DNA of 41,954 bases from Nemertoderma westbladi (Eukaryota; Xenacoelomorpha; Nemertodermatida; Nemertodermatidae). Shown here piece after piece: positions 22,878-34,600 of this stretch. The DNA lies in contig JAUCBJ010001568.1 of the NCBI GenBank assembly GCA_032718475.1, positions 1-41,954 of the forward strand, in the 5' to 3' direction. Every line of letters starts with the position of its first letter. Position 1 is the first letter of the stretch. The notes below the pieces were generated by a model that ran no database searches, had not been told where the DNA came from, and saw only the letters and a list, made by a program, of their open reading frames with translations. A program made the translations under genes and the position numbers.

Positions 22878-23709
22878 TTTTATTCCAAAATTGTAACATT
22901 ATTCAACGCCGTCAGTATTAACAGCGAGTTGTTATTTAGCACTTTACAACCTTAGAGGACATTACAGCATTGTATTGGCCTGTACAATTAGTATAGTAGT
23001 GGGTGTTGTAATGTCCCATGTTTATGTAGTAACCAATGACGGCGAGCTGTAACGTTACGGCGTCAATGGTTACCACGTAAACAATAGGTGGAAATTTGCC
23101 TCACAGCCAGATAGGCCTACTGTAATACCTACCGGTAGACGGGGTATAGCTATTAATAACCAGTAGGGCCTAGCTATATTATTGTAAACATGGCTCCAAA
23201 CGCCACCATAAATATAAGCTAACTTATTTATAACATAATTTATGTCACTTTTACCTTTATTTATACAGCAACTAATTTAATTTGTGCAGTTTCTATCACT
23301 TATAATATATATATGCAATCATTTCGTAATGTTACAATTTTGGAATAAAACTACATACATACTTGTTGCAATAACTAATTACATACTTGTGTGTAAAGTA
23401 GCACTTTACAGTGTGATGATCCGAGTGGCTTTGTTACACGAACGAACGTTAGTGAGTGAGTGAAAATAAAGCCACAAGCAAATTTCCACCTATTGTTTAC
23501 GTGGTATCCAATGACGGCATTAAGTAATGTCCCCTTAGTGGACATTACTTAACGCTGTCATGGGTTACCACGTAAACAATAACACCAAATACAATACTAA
23601 ATGTACAGGCCAATACAATGTTGTAATGTCCTATAAAGTTGTAAAGTGCTAAATAACCACTCGCTGTTAATACTAACGGCGTTGAGTAGTGTTACAATTT
23701 TGGAATAAA
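22878..23709. mobile_element. second inverted-repeat element, 0.83 kb
   Basis: TTTATTCCAAAATTGTAACA at the left end has its complement, TGTTACAATTTTGGAATAAA with one mismatch, at the right end. Complementarity continues inward through TTAGCACTTTACAAC, TTGTATTGGCCTGTACA and CCACGTAAACAATAGGTGG, interrupted by indels. The spacer is about 380 bp. A further copy of the terminal motif lies at 23332 inside the spacer, and a fragment of the family lies at 2625-2740. It is non-coding. It begins only about 115 bp after the foldback element. Confidence 0.75.
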
Positions 23710-25190
23710 GTACTTTACACACACGTATGTAAATAGTTATTACCAGAGCATCAATGCATGGTTTTCATTCACCATTTGATTTGAAGGAAAGTCTATCACG
23801 AACCCAATAATGTTTGTTGCATTTGTGGCCTATGCCGATCGGAACCATTTGTTAGAATGGCCCCAGAACACACAGTCTCTTTATATTCGGCAAATAAGTA
23901 ATAATAATTATACACAATCACAGATCTATGTATTTTAAGATAATTGTTATACGTGTTTGAAATTTTAATTTAATCTTTTTCATTATGTATATTGGTGCCA
24001 TCTGTTGGCTTTATTATTATTATTAATTAAGTAATACAAGACTCATTGGAAAGGTTATTTTTCCAATGAATCATCCATCATGCACTGGTACTGTCGTATC
24101 GCCATCTGATACGAGAGATATGGTATTTGTATTTATTTGTTTTACATGGTGTAGCTTTTAACTGAGCTATTCCACTCAGTCAGTAGGCCTGCTGTACAAT
24201 TTACTGTACTGTACTCTAATATAACTTATGTAGTTTGGATTAACTATTGTAATTTCTTCCGCATTGCTGAGAATGCAACAAATTTATAATCACTAATAAT
24301 TTCAATGCGCTTACAGCTGTTGTTCCAATTAATTGTAATAAATAGGCCTAAATATCTTAAATTTGTAGTAATTGGTAAAACAGTAACAAATTTTTACATT
24401 TTATTTTCTTAAATATTTTTGAATTAGAAATAGTGTGTACTGTTATTATTTGTAATTTTAACTAATACACAAAAATTATTTTATCAAATTAATACATTAT
24501 CCATCACAAACATTTTCCCTGTTAATAATTATCAGCGGCTGACCTAATTAAATATTTGGCTTATATCATCATTTACAATAGACTTTATTATTATTAATCG
24601 TTATTAATAGTTCATTCTCCTATAGCACTTCGATAAATGAAAATTGATAATTAAAAAATAAACCATCAAATAAATTCTAAACGTCAAAAGCAAAATGCCC
24701 CAGCCTTGCTGATAGCAGAGCTAGTGCTGCAAGGTGGACACTTATTGCAGTTTATGAGGGATGGCCGGGAGGGGGGGGGGGGGGGGGGGGTGGTGCTATT
24801 AGCACTCCATATTTTATAACCTAAATCCTTATATATATATCCTTATATATAACCTAAACCTTTTATCAGAGAAACCGAACCTTAATCTAACAGAGCTTTC
24901 TAGACAGAGATCTTGTATTCTTAGCAACAACTACTATACGTAGCCGTGTATAGCGCATTGCATTGTGTAATACAATCAAACGGCAGCCTAAAAGTAACAG
25001 TCTAGACTTTTTACAGTGCCTAACAATACATCAACCAATCCCTCAACTGCGATTAAGTAAAGGCGTAGTAAAAACACCGACCTAGATTGGCTTGCTAGCT
25101 ATTGCAGCATGGATATTAACAAAGGTATTTAATTATTATTTTCGTTGTTGTGTTTTTCGATTAGGCCTACATTCGATATCTATATTTGAG
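23710..25190. other. A+T-rich non-coding stretch with a 20-G tract
   Basis: No ORF or gene signature. A run of 20 G spans 24771-24790. TAGGCCT occurs near 24185, 24350 and 25160. Confidence 0.4.
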
Positions 25191-25465
25191 TAACTATCCA
25201 TGGTGTTTGAGTAACGTCCTGTTTGTGCCAAGTCTAACTATCCATGGTGTTTGAGTAACGTCCTGTTTGTGCCAAGTATAACTTTCCATGCTGTTTGAGT
25301 AACGTCCTGTTTGTGCCAAGTATAACTTTCCATGCTGTTTGAGTAACGTCCTGTTTGTGCCAAGTATAACTTTCCATGCTGTTTGAGTAACGTCCTGTTT
25401 GCTTCAGGTCCAGTTTGCGTAACATCATGTTTGCAATATTTCTCGTTTGCGTAACAACCTGTTTA
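25191..25465. repeat. 44-bp minisatellite, about five copies plus degenerate tail
   Basis: The unit contains GTTTGAGTAACGTCCTGTTT, GTGCCAAGTATAAC and TTTCCATGCT. The two leftmost units carry CTATCCATGGT variants. From 25400 the phrase GTTTGCGTAAC continues irregularly to about 25465. Confidence 0.85.
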
Positions 25466-26049
25466 TGTGGCGTCAGCTCGCCATAGAAAACAATGAGAAC
25501 TCCCTACACAAATACAGTAGGACGGTAGACCAACAAAATGAAAGTGATACCTTACATAAAAGGGAAAGCTAACCAAACAAGACGTTGTGTAAACTGATGG
25601 TTATCGTTCGGTCCTGTTTGATTAATGTCTCACTCGCCCACAAACTGAGGGTTTAATAGTCTAGCATTCTCTCTTCCACTCACATACGTTCTAGTTGTGA
25701 GTGAAAGATATAAATAATTAAATATTAAATAATTATGGTCTAAGTAAAATACAGTACACGAACGTCGGGTGAATACAAACAGAGACCAAAGACCCAATTA
25801 AAAGTAACCTGCATAATTGTAATATTATATTATTATATTATATTAATGTGCTAACTTTCGTTTATTATTTTGGTTCCCCCAACACGCCTCTGTAAACTGC
25901 TTCTTTACAAACCTTCTCCTTTAAATGGCTATAGGATTTGGGGATTTTGGGGATTGGAACCTAACGCGACTTTATCTCTTTGTTTTTTACAGAACGGGCA
26001 GTAAAGTCTTTGGTCTTTACTCACCCCACGAACGTCCGCCTTTATTGTT
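25466..26049. other. non-coding interval between minisatellites
   Basis: A+T-rich DNA without a recognisable gene or transposon. Confidence 0.4.
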
Positions 26050-26452
26050 TATATACTGTAGTTTTGCCTGGACACGTAGACGTCCATGGAACATAAAGCG
26101 GCCGGTATATACTGTAGTTTTGCCTGGACACGTAGAAGTCCATGGAACATAAAGCGGCCGGTATATACTGTAGTTTTGCCTGGACACGTAGACGTCCATG
26201 GAACATAAAGCGGCCGGTATATACTGTAGTTTTGCCTGGACACGTAGAAGTCCATGGAACATAAAGCGGCCGGTATATACTGTAGTTTTGCCTGGACACG
26301 TAGAAGTCCATGGAACATAAAGCGGCCGGTATATACTGTGTTTTGCCTGGACACGTAGAAGTCCATGGAACATAAAGCGGCCGGTATATACTGTAGTTTT
26401 GCCTGGACACGTAGAAGTCCATGGAACATAAAGCGGCCGGTATATACTGTAG
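26050..26452. repeat. 56-bp minisatellite, seven copies
   Basis: The unit contains GGCCGGTATATACTGTAG, TTTTGCCTGGACACGTAGA and CCATGGAACATAAAGC. GGCCGG recurs at 26100, 26156, 26212, 26268, 26324, 26379 and 26435. One unit is 55 bp because it lacks an A in ACTGTAG. The only other difference is AGACGTCC against AGAAGTCC. The very low divergence implies recent expansion. Confidence 0.9.
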
Positions 26453-27369
26453 GCCTATGTTGCGTGTGCCGTCTATCCATAATGGTTATTTTAGAAAAGC
26501 AGTTCGACCCCTTTACTAAAGAAAATTGCAAGATATAAAATAGTAGCCTAGGTCGAGCGAGTTCGGAAAACGGAAATGAGGTTCAATTTCAATTTATTTT
26601 AGTATCACCTTATATACAACAGATCTACAACATATGGGGATAATGAATGGGGTTATTAAATGATAATAGGCCCGCTGGTTGGATGCAAATAACATATTAC
26701 TAGTGGATACAGCCTATCTCATATTGTATTTATCGAAAACATTGCTTTTTTTTGGGGGGGGGGGGGGGGGGGGGGGTGTTGGGGTGGTACTAGGACATGT
26801 TTAAATGTTCGTATAATCCAATGCACGAATTTTAGTTTAGGTTTCACTCTACTTGCTTACCTGCGGCACAAAATCTTGCGGGGGAGATAAAAGTATTAAT
26901 TTGTAGTATTTGCGTATTAGTAGTCTAGTCTGTAATGTCTAGTCCGAGTGTCTAGTCTATCGTGTACATTTTATTGAAGTAATGTTGGTAATTAAAAATC
27001 TCTATCATTGCTTTGTTAAATATTGTCGTAGATGGTAGGGATGATTGTTCCAAATTATGGGACTCTGAGTCGTTCGGGGCTACTGTGAGTCTACATAGTG
27101 GCAGATAAAATATATATTAGGTGTAACTCACTGAGTATTATATGGGCATATTATAGCTATATTATAGCTCGGTAATACTCGTATATATTATACGAGTAAT
27201 ATCATACCGTGTAGGACTCCATAAATACGGCAATCTGATGTTTGAAAGAATATTTAATCATTTATGTAGAGGTCCTTCCAAACCTCACTATTCTCCATGG
27301 TTGTTGAAATTTCATTTCTCCCAAGTCCGGTATCCATTTCAAGATGTTTATATTATGTCATATCCTGTC
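26453..27369. other. non-coding DNA with a 23-G tract and a small hairpin
   Basis: A run of 23 G covers 26754-26776. At 27177-27197, ACTCGTATA and TATACGAGT form a 9-bp stem around TAT. Nothing else was recognised. Confidence 0.45.
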
Positions 27370-27700
27370 GTTCACTGAGCTTCTGTGTCACAATATAATA
27401 ATCCAATGCAAGAAACGACTACTTCTGGTATTCCATAAGCTCTTAGAATTTCCTACATTTTACCTCTATGGACGGAGTCGAAAGTTTCTTTGAAGTCCAC
27501 AAAGGGCTGAACAGTAGGAACGCTGCAATCTCTTGAATTCCCTCAACCAATCACCGCAGCACAAGTACAGTATCTAAGCTATTGTTAATCTATTTGGATT
27601 CTACTGTATAAGTCCATTTTGGCTCTTACGTAGCAGGTTCTCTATTTAAGGTCTAATTCTATATAAAATCATGTTGCTGTATATTTTGGCAGCTACAGTA
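27370..27700 (-). pseudogene. non-LTR reverse transcriptase fragment (fingers and palm)
   Basis: Read on the minus strand, successive frames give AAKIYSNMILYRIRP, LLRKSQNGLIQ, then FVDFKETFDSVHRGKM and EILRAYGIPEVVV, followed by CIGLLYCDTEAQ. This is the conserved upstream part of a non-LTR reverse transcriptase. The DFxxxFDSVHR segment is motif A with its catalytic aspartate region. Several stops and at least one frameshift kill it. It covers a region missing from the other fragments in the window. It could belong to the same RTE-like family, but no overlap allows a test. Confidence 0.7.
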
Positions 27701-28504
27701 TATCAAGGAGACTAATCCACGAATAAATTACCAACCTAAACTTTTGGATACATCCCTCCTTAATGACGGTGACGGGTGTCCACTCACACGAACAGATAGC
27801 TATCAATAACAAATGTTTCATTCACATAATACCTTCCCTTCGGCGACCACTACAACTTCAGATATTGTGTGCAGACATCCGTTCTCACACTGCCAATAAA
27901 ACATTCCATCATTATTGTTTAGTTCCTGTTCGTTCCATACCCAACTAAATGCAAGATAAATCAATAAAGCCCAACAGAATATTTGGCGTCCAATGAATAC
28001 AACCTCTGCCTTACTCTAAATCCTTTAACTGTATATTATAGGCCCCATACTCTTGTCTAGCCTAATTACTTTAAGTAGCCGCAGACACATTTTTTCACAG
28101 TTAATTTTTCTTTATTCTCTTATGAAACAGACCCGAATCCCAATATACCAATAATAGAACACACTTAGTATAAAGCACTTACCGCAATAATTATTTCATT
28201 ATACCAGAAAGCATAGCAATCAACGTCGTGCGATACAACTTGAATTGTTTCATATTTGATTCAGTTACATAAAATCAATATTCAATAAATTCATTTTTTA
28301 TATAACAAATTAATTTATCCTTCATTACAGCTTAGTTACAAATTAACAATTATAATAAACTTGTTATTTACATTAACATTTTGTTATAACATTATCGAGT
28401 TATTACTTTGGTCAAATCTTTCGTCATATTCGCTATGTTTTTTTCAATTATTTAAATTTTCCGAGTAAAATTTAATACACAGGATTACATAGCGAATTGA
28501 ATGA
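27701..28504. other. non-coding DNA upstream of the GRAMD4-like gene
   Basis: A+T-rich, with no ORF beyond chance. It should hold the promoter and 5' UTR of the plus-strand gene. Confidence 0.4.
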
Positions 28505-28645
28505 ATGGCGGATATTTATAGAGACGAGTTGTATAGTTTAGCGTCAGATCAAGATGAAGATAATTACAGCACATGTTCCTCGGAAAATAACAGAAGATTC
28601 AACCTCTCACTTAGTCAGTCATTGCCGAATATTGGTGAAGATAAG
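28505..28645 (+). CDS. GRAMD4: GRAMD4-like exon 1
   Basis: 47 codons, phase 0, donor AAG before GTAATT. An ATG four bases upstream (28501) is out of frame and stops after six codons, so 28505 is chosen. The sequence is acidic and serine-rich (ASDQDEDNYSTCSSENN) and ends LSQSLPNIGEDK. It has no domain. Confidence 0.75.
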
Positions 28646-31600
28646 GTAATTTATTAATAACGTCCCACCCAACATGTTGTTTTGGTTTATTTAATCCGTT
28701 GCCTTCAATTAGCATTTTTGGGGTTTTGGGTTAGGGCCCATGTGAAGTATGGGAGTTATCTGTTGTTATACATCACTTTACAGTTAATACATTTTTGAGA
28801 AAATTAGGATTTCACCAAAACCCCAGGTTACAAAAGGGCTGAATCAACCCAAGCAATAAACGAATTAGTATCCGCAGATGTTTTAATAACGAACTGGGTC
28901 TCATTAAAAAACTCACTAATAATAATTTAAGGAATACAAAATCTTCTTAGGTAAAATTCGAATAAATTTCGACCAAAATTGAAACTCATGGTATTTTTTA
29001 CGTGGGCTTGGGTTCAAGCCCCTCAATGTGGAATGTGGCTAGACATGAACTATTACAATGGTATTACACTGGTATGTAACCAATGTAACCCGAAGACAGT
29101 GTTATGTAGGATTTCGCGAGATTGCAGTATTTGTATTACTTCTTTAGGCATTTGATGGTAGCGATGCTGGTGTTACGATGGAAGGATTCAACTGGAACGA
29201 TAGCGAAGCCATCGGGTTACATCTCAACCAATTACAGGAGCAGCTTTTAGAGGTTACACTTGAAAACCAACAGCTAAGTGAGTTGTTTAGCCAATAACAA
29301 ATAAACTTATTGTTTATATGTTTTAACATCCATATATTGTATAAATTATTACGTAATTTAAACAGGACTTATAATGATCCAACTCTTCCAGATTCATTTT
29401 TTCCGCTCTATATATTTGCTATAGAGTTGGATCATCCTAAGTCCGGTTTAAATTACTTAATATACTTAAACAAATAAACTAATTTTATTTTTCTCATATG
29501 ATGTACATATTCCAACCCTCAATCAGCCAGTTGGCGGTGTACCAGTATCTGTTGTAGTTATTGTGTTTCTCCTATAGCGGTGTACCCGTATCTGTTGTAG
29601 TTGTTGTGTTTCTCCTATAGCGGTGTACCAGTATCTGTTGTAGTTGTTGTGTTTCTCTTATAGCGGTGTACCAGTTTATCTGTTGTAGTTGTTGTGTTTC
29701 TCCTGTCGGTGTACCAGTATCTGTTGTAGTTGTTGTGTTTGTCCTATAGCGGTGTACCAGTTTATCTGTTGTAGTTGTTGTGTTTCTCCTGTCGGTGTAC
29801 CAGTATCTGGTGTAGTTGTTGTGTTTCTCCTGTCGGTGTACCAGTATCTGTTGTAGTTGTTGTGTTTCTCCTGTCGGTGTACCAGTATCTGTTGTAGTTG
29901 CTGTGTTTCTCCTATAGCGGTATACCAGTATCTGTTGTAGTTGTTGTGTTTCTCCTATAGCGGTGTACCAGTTTATCTGTTGTAGTTGTTGTGTTTCTCC
30001 TGTCGGTGTACCAGTATCTGTTGTAGTTGCTGTGTTTCTCCTATAGCGGTGTACCAGTATCTGTTGTAGTTGTTGTGTTTCTCCTATAGCGGTGTAACAG
30101 TTTATCTGTTGTAGTTGTTGTGTTTCTCCTGTCGGTGTACCAGTATCTGTTGTAGTTGTTGTGTTTCTCCTATAGCGGTATACCAGTATCTGTTGTAGTT
30201 GTTGTGTTTCTCCTATAGCGGTGTACCAGTTTATCTATTGTAGTTGTTGTGTTTCTCCTGTCGGTGTACCAGTATCTGTTGTAGTTGCTGTGTTTCTCCT
30301 ATAGCGGTGTACCAGTATCTGTTGTAGTTGTTGTGTTTCTCCTATAGCGGTGTACCAGTTTATCTGTTGTAGTTGTTGTGTTTCTCCTGTCGGTGTACCA
30401 GTATCTGTTGTAGTTGTTGTGTTTCTCCTGTCGGTGTACCAGTATCTGTTGTAGTTGCTGTGTTTCTCCTATAGCGGTATACCAGTATCTGTTGTAGTTG
30501 TTGTGTTTCTCCTGTCGGTGTACCAGTATCTGTTGTAGTTGCTGTGTTTCTCCTATAGCGGTGTACCAGTATCTGTTGTAGTTGTTGTGTTTCTCCTATA
30601 GCGGTGTACCAGTTTATCTGTTGTAGTTGCTGTGTTTCTCCTATAGCGGTGTACCAGTATCTGTTTTAGTTGTTGTGTTTCTCCTATAGCGGTGTACCAG
30701 TTTATCTGTTGTAGTTGTTGTGTTTCTCCTGTCGGTGTACCAGTATCTGTTGTAGTTGTTGTGTTTCTCCTGTCGGTGTACCAGTATCTGTTGTAGTTGT
30801 TGTGTTTCTCTTATAGCGGTGTACCAGTATCTGTTGTAGTTGTTGTGTTTCTCCTATAGCGGTGTACCAGTATCTGTTGTAGTTGTTGTGTTTCTCCTAT
30901 AGCGGTGTACCAGTATCCGTTGTAGTTGTTGTGTTTCTCCTGTCGGTGTACCAGTATCTGTTGTAGTTGTTGTGTTTCTCCTGTAGCGGTGTACCAGTAT
31001 CTGTTGTAGTTGTTGTGTTTCTCCTATAGCGGTGTACCAGTATCTGTTGTAGTTGTTGTGTTTCTCCTGTCGGTGTACCAGTAACTGTTGTAGTTGTTGT
31101 GTTTCTCCTGGCGGTGTACCAGTATCTGTTGTAGTTGTTGTGTTTCTCCTGGCAGTGTACCAGTATCTGTTGTAGTTGTTGTGTTTCTCCTGTCGGTGTA
31201 CCAGTATCTGTTGTAGTTGTTGTGTTTCTCCTGTCGGTGTACCAGTATCTGTTGTAGTTGTTGTGTTTCTCCTGTCGGTGTACCAGTATCTGTTGTAGTT
31301 GCTGTGTTTCTCCTATAGCGGTATACCAGTATCTGTTGTAGTTGTTGTGTTTCTCCTATAGCGGTGTACCAGTATCCGTTGTAGTTGTTGTGTTTCTCCT
31401 GTCGGTGTACCAGTATCTGTTGTAGTTGTTGTGTTTCTCCTGTCGGTGTACCAGTATCTGTTGTAGTTGTTGTGTTTCTCCTGTCGGTGTACCAGTATCT
31501 GTTGTAGTTGTTGTGTTTCTCCTATAGCGGTGTACCAGTATCTGTTGTAGTTGTTGTGTTTCTCCTGTCGGTGTACCAGTATCTGTTGTAGTTGTTGTGT

Positions 31601-34600
31601 TTCTCCTGTCGGTGTACCAGTATCTGTTGTAGTTGCTGTGTTTCTCCTATAGCGGTATACCAGTATCTGTTGTAGTTGTTGTGTTTCTCCTATAGCGGTG
31701 TACCAGTTTATCTGTTGTAGTTGTTGTGTTTCTCCTGTCGGTGTACCAGTATCTGTTGTAGTTGCTGTGTTTCTCCTATAGCGGTGTACCAGTATCTGTT
31801 GTAGTTGTTGTGTTTCTCCTATAGCGGTGTAACAGTTTATCTGTTGTAGTTGTTGTGTTTCTCCTGTCGGTGTACCAGTATCTGTTGTAGTTGTTGTGTT
31901 TCTCCTATAGCGGTATACCAGTATCTGTTGTAGTTGTTGTGTTTCTCCTATAGCGGTGTACCAGTTTATCTATTGTAGTTGTTGTGTTTCTCCTGTCGGT
32001 GTACCAGTATCTGTTGTAGTTGCTGTGTTTCTCCTATAGCGGTGTACCAGTATCTGTTGTAGTTGTTGTGTTTCTCCTATAGCGGTGTACCAGTTTATCT
32101 GTTGTAGTTGTTGTGTTTCTCCTGTCGGTGTACCAGTATCTGTTGTAGTTGTTGTGTTTCTCCTGTCGGTGTACCAGTATCTGTTGTAGTTGCTGTGTTT
32201 CTCCTATAGCGGTATACCAGTATCTGTTGTAGTTGTTGTGTTTCTCCTGTCGGTGTACCAGTATCTGTTGTAGTTGCTGTGTTTCTCCTATAGCGGTGTA
32301 CCAGTATCTGTTGTAGTTGTTGTGTTTCTCCTATAGCGGTGTACCAGTTTATCTGTTGTAGTTGCTGTGTTTCTCCTATAGCGGTGTACCAGTATCTGTT
32401 TTAGTTGTTGTGTTTCTCCTATAGCGGTGTACCAGTTTATCTGTTGTAGTTGTTGTGTTTCTCCTGTCGGTGTACCAGTATCTGTTGTAGTTGTTGTGTT
32501 TCTCCTGTCGGTGTACCAGTATCTGTTGTAGTTGTTGTGTTTCTCTTATAGCGGTGTACCAGTATCTGTTGTAGTTGTTGTGTTTCTCCTATAGCGGTGT
32601 ACCAGTATCTGTTGTAGTTGTTGTGTTTCTCCTATAGCGGTGTACCAGTATCCGTTGTAGTTGTTGTGTTTCTCCTGTCGGTGTACCAGTATCTGTTGTA
32701 GTTGTTGTGTTTCTCCTGTAGCGGTGTACCAGTATCTGTTGTAGTTGTTGTGTTTCTCCTATAGCGGTGTACCAGTATCTGTTGTAGTTGTTGTGTTTCT
32801 CCTGTCGGTGTACCAGTAACTGTTGTAGTTGTTGTGTTTCTCCTGGCGGTGTACCAGTATCTGTTGTAGTTGTTGTGTTTCTCCTGGCAGTGTACCAGTA
32901 TCTGTTGTAGTTGTTGTGTTTCTCCTGTCGGTGTACCAGTATCTGTTGTAGTTGTTGTGTTTCTCCTGTCGGTGTACCAGTATCTGTTGTAGTTGTTGTG
33001 TTTCTCCTGTCGGTGTACCAGTATCTGTTGTAGTTGCTGTGTTTCTCCTATAGCGGTATACCAGTATCTGTTGTAGTTGTTGTGTTTCTCCTATAGCGGT
33101 GTACCAGTATCCGTTGTAGTTGTTGTGTTTCTCCTGTCGGTGTACCAGTATCTGTTGTAGTTGTTGTGTTTCTCCTGTCGGTGTACCAGTATCTGTTGTA
33201 GTTGTTGTGTTTCTCCTGTCGGTGTACCAGTATCTGTTGTAGTTGTTGTGTTTCTCCTATAGCGGTGTACCAGTATCTGTTGTAGTTGTTGTGTTTCTCC
33301 TATAGCGGTGTACCAGTATCTGTTGTAGTTGTTGTGTTTCTCCTGTCGGTGTACCAGTATCTGTTGTAGTTGTTGTGTTTCTCCTGTCGGTGTACCAGTA
33401 TCTGTTGTAGTTGTTGTGTTTCTCCTATAGCGGTGTACCAGTATCTGTTGTAGTTGTTGTGTTTCTCCTATAGCGGTGTACCAGTATCTGTTGTAGTTGT
33501 TGTGTTTCTCCTATAGCGGTGTACCAGTATCCGTTGTAGTTGTTGTGTTTCTCCTGTCGGTGTACCAGTATCTGTTGTAGTTATTGTGTTTCTCCTGTAG
33601 CGGTGTACCAGTATCTGTTGTAGTTGTTGTGTTTCTCCTATAGCGGTGTACCAGTATCTGTTGTAGTTGTTGTGTTTCTCCTGTCGCTGTACCAGTAACT
33701 GTTGTAGTTGTTGTGTTTCTCCTGGCGGTGTACCAGTATCTGTTGTAGTTGTTGTGTTTCTCCTGTCGGTGTACCAGTATCTGTTGTAGTTGTTGTGTTT
33801 CTCCTGTCGGTGTACCAGTATCTATTGTAGTTGCTGTGTTTCTCCTATAGCGGTATACCAGTATCTGTTGTAGTTGTTGTGTTTCTCCTATAGCGGTGTA
33901 CCAGTATCTGTTGTAGTTGTTGTGTTTCTCCTATAGCGGTGTACCAGTATCTGTTGTAGTTGTTGTGTTTCTCCTGTCGGTGTACCAGTATCTGTTGTAG
34001 TTGTTGTGTTTCTCCTATAGCGGTGTACCAGTATATGTTGTAGTTGTTGTGTTTCTCCTATCGGTGTACCAGTATCTGTTGTAGTTGTTGTGTTTCTCCT
34101 ATAGCGGTGTACCAGTATCTGTTGTAGTTGTTGTGTTTCTCCTGTCGGTGTACCAGTATCTGTTGTAGTTGTTGTGTTTCTCCTATAGCGGTGTACCAGT
34201 ATCTGTTGTAGTTGTTGTGTTTCTCCTATAGCGGTGTACCAGTATCTGTTGTAGTTGTTGTGTTTCTCCTATAGCGGTGTACCAGTATCCGTTGTAGTTG
34301 TTGTGTTTCTCCTGTCGGTGTACCAGTATCTGTTGTAGTTATTGTGTTTCTCCTGTAGCGGTGTACCAGTATCTGTTGTAGTTGTTGTGTTTCTCCTATA
34401 GCGGTGTACCAGTATCTGTTGTAGTTGTTGTGTTTCTCCTGTCGCTGTACCAGTAACTGTTGTAGTTGTTGTGTTTCTCCTGGCGGTGTACCAGTATCTG
34501 TTGTAGTTGTTGTGTTTCTCCTGGCAGTGTACCAGTATCTGTTGTAGTTGTTGTGTTTCTCCTGTCGGTGTACCAGTAACTGTTGTAGTTGTTGTGTTTC

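Noticed and set aside
22655-22921. Paired ORFs with similar FFAHHP/QQFFRAP peptides
   Set aside because: These are the two arms of the foldback element. Similarity reflects the inverted repeat, not a gene pair.
26017-26531. Overlapping minus-strand ORFs with repeated peptides
   Set aside because: They are the 56-bp minisatellite read in three frames.
29004-29021. tRNA T-arm/B-box (GGTTCAAGCCC in a hairpin)
   Set aside because: No A box, anticodon arm or acceptor stem at the right distance. It is only a 6-bp hairpin.
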